Shown here: in pieces, positions 62,766 to 64,000 of the stretch
Layout: each line of letters opens with the position of its first letter
How positions within the stretch are numbered: the first letter of the stretch is position 1
DNA from: Pseudomonadota bacterium
GTDB lineage: Bacteria; Pseudomonadota; Gammaproteobacteria; Burkholderiales; Rhodocyclaceae
Direction: 5' to 3'
DNA length: 64,000 nt
NCBI GenBank assembly: GCA_018241665.1
Contig: JAFEDK010000015.1
Location: 72,949 to 136,948 of the forward strand
The notes under the pieces: generated by a model
Database searches by the model: none
The model's input: the letters and a program-made list of their open reading frames with translations, nothing else
Told to the model about the DNA's origin: nothing
Program-made: the position numbers and the translations under genes

Positions 62766-63320
62766 TCAGGCGAAGGTCTCGCATTCCGCCAGCGCCTTGC
62801 CGACCTGATCCTTGGCCGACAGCAGCGGCGGGCCGTCCAGTTCGTGCAGCGGCCACGCGACGCCCACCGTCGGGTCGTTCCAGGCCAGGCTGCGCTCGAA
62901 CTGCGGGGCGTAGTAGTCGGTCGTCTTGTACAGGAAGTCGGCCGTCTCGCTGAGCACCACGAAGCCGTGGGCGAAGCCCGCCGGCACCCACAGCTGGCGG
63001 TGGTTGTCTTCGGAGAGCTCGACCCCGTCCCACTGGCCAAAGGTCGGCGAGCTCTTGCGCAGGTCCACCGCCACGTCGAAGACTCGGCCCTTGACGACCC
63101 GCACGAGCTTGCCCTGCGGGTGCTGGACCTGGTAGTGCAGGCCGCGCAGCACGCCCTTGCCGGAGCGGGAGTGGTTGTCCTGCACGAAGTCCACCTGGAG
63201 GCCGGTGGCCTCGCGGAAGACCTGGGCGTTGAAGCTCTCCAGGAAGAAGCCGCGGGCGTCGCCGAAGACTTTCGGTTCGAGGATCAGGAGGTCCGGGATG
63301 CGGGTGGGGGTGACCTTCAT
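62766..63320 (-). CDS. rfbC: dTDP-4-dehydrorhamnose 3,5-epimerase
   Basis: A 184-residue cupin enzyme of dTDP-L-rhamnose synthesis. Catalytic His62 lies in LRGLHYQVQHPQGK, with Lys71; Tyr131 lies in ADFLYKTTDYYAP. NHRQLWVPAGFAHGF and the starting [19 protein letters not shown] fit the family. The start overlaps the rfbA stop (TGATG), so the two are coupled. Confidence 0.96.
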   Translation of the reverse strand: MKVTPTRIPDLLILEPKVFGDARGFFLESFNAQVFREATGLQVDFVQDNHSRSGKGVLRGLHYQVQHPQGKLVRVVKGRVFDVAVDLRKSSPTFGQWDGVELSEDNHRQLWVPAGFAHGFVVLSETADFLYKTTDYYAPQFERSLAWNDPTVGVAWPLHELDGPPLLSAKDQVGKALAECETFA

Positions 63321-64000
63321 CAGAACACCTTGTCTTCGAGGATGCGCAGCAGGTACTGGCCGTAGCCGTTCTTGGCGAGCGGGGCGGCGAGCTTTTGCAG
63401 GTGGGCGGCGTCGATCCAGCCGGCGCGCCAGGCGATCTCTTCGGGGCAGGCGATCTTGAGGCCCTGGCGCTTTTCGATGGTCTGGATGAACAGGCTGGCT
63501 TCAAGCAGGCTTTCGTGGGTGCCGGTGTCGAGCCAGGCGTGGCCACGGCCCATGACTTCGACGTCGAGGGCGTCCCATTCGAGGTACTGGCGGTTGACGT
63601 CGGTGATCTCCAGTTCGCCGCGCGGGCTGGGCTGGATGGACTTGGCGACGTCGACGACGCGCTTGTCGTAGAAGTAGAGGCCGGTGACGGCGTAGCGGCT
63701 CTTGGGGACCTTGGGCTTCTCTTCGAGGCTGATGGCGTGGCCCTGGGCGTCGAATTCGACGACGCCGTAGCGTTCGGGGTCGGTGACCGGGTAGGCGAAG
63801 ACGGTGGCGCCCTCTTCCTTCTGGGTGGCGGCGCGCAGGTCGGCGGCGAGGTCATGGCCGTAGAACAGGTTGTCGCCGAGCACGAGGGCGCTGGGGGCGT
63901 TGCCGACGAAGTCTTCGCCGATCAGGAAGGCCTGGGCGAGGCCGTCGGGGCTGGGCTGGACGGCGTATTGCAGGTTGAGGCCCCACTGGCTGCCATCACC
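63320..64000 (-). CDS. rfbA: Glucose-1-phosphate thymidylyltransferase, N-terminus missing
   Basis: The visible 226 C-terminal residues (of about 290) belong to RmlA, first enzyme of dTDP-L-rhamnose synthesis. Family signatures are [81 protein letters not shown] and [19 protein letters not shown]. The N-terminal nucleotide-binding loop lies beyond the right edge of the window. Confidence 0.95.
   Translation of the reverse strand, partial: GDGSQWGLNLQYAVQPSPDGLAQAFLIGEDFVGNAPSALVLGDNLFYGHDLAADLRAATQKEEGATVFAYPVTDPERYGVVEFDAQGHAISLEEKPKVPKSRYAVTGLYFYDKRVVDVAKSIQPSPRGELEITDVNRQYLEWDALDVEVMGRGHAWLDTGTHESLLEASLFIQTIEKRQGLKIACPEEIAWRAGWIDAAHLQKLAAPLAKNGYGQYLLRILEDKVF

Overview
The window reads as chromosome of a GC-rich, nitrogen-fixing betaproteobacterium, most likely of the Rhodocyclales. 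The basis is conserved gene order (lolB-ispE-tRNA-Gln-prs-rplY-pth; a ferredoxin-coaD-rsmD-M16-M16-ftsY block), a Hup-type uptake hydrogenase and a NifA/sigma-54 controlled NafY-like gene. The lineage is inferred, since no rRNA is present.

Layout. (1) 1-6725, minus strand: uptake [NiFe]-hydrogenase genes hupS-hupL-hupC, then an orphan HigA-like regulator, a plus-strand zinc-ribbon membrane protein that interrupts the locus, and hupD-hupF-hupG (hupG cut by the left edge). (2) 7010-9197: a GNAT acetyltransferase and a divergent pair of nitrogen-fixation-associated transcription units sharing two perfect NifA sites, each with a sigma-54 promoter. (3) 9383-16449: ilvD and a five-gene branched-chain amino-acid type ABC importer (order G-F-K-H-M). 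(4) 16483-19367: a degenerate GDP-L-fucose synthase relative and a haem-type chemoreceptor. (5) 19470-26052: housekeeping block pth, rplY, prs, tRNA-Gln, ispE, lolB, a TPR protein and divergent mutM. (6) 26142-33682: dynamin-like GTPase, ferredoxin, coaD, rsmD, paired M16 proteases, ftsY. (7) 33805-43090: five translationally coupled genes encoding an MFS transporter fused to sensor-like modules, a periplasmic binding protein, a formyltransferase-fold enzyme, a protein with one TIR domain plus two TIR-like modules, and a membrane-anchored nSTAND NTPase with 14 WD40 repeats. (8) 43225-61479: a 19-gene contractile injection system (CIS): sheath, tube, hub, spike, gp25, gpJ, gpI, two fibres and accessory proteins. 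(9) 61539-64000: nucleotide-sugar genes wecB, rfbC and rfbA (cut by the right edge).

The most notable region is 33.8-61.5 kb. A phage-tail-like injection machine with no capsid, terminase, integrase or lysis genes lies directly downstream of a tightly coupled sensing/TIR/STAND operon. The CIS operon has its own likely promoter, whose -35 box overlaps the stop codon of the STAND gene and whose -10 region is covered by a 16-bp palindrome. No AAA+ ATPase and no long tape-measure gene, both usual in Afp/PVC-type systems, is visible. A link between the TIR/STAND operon and the CIS (trigger, immunity or regulation) is inferred from position only. Three copies of one long inverted-repeat element (9231, 14461, 28177) sit in intergenic gaps.
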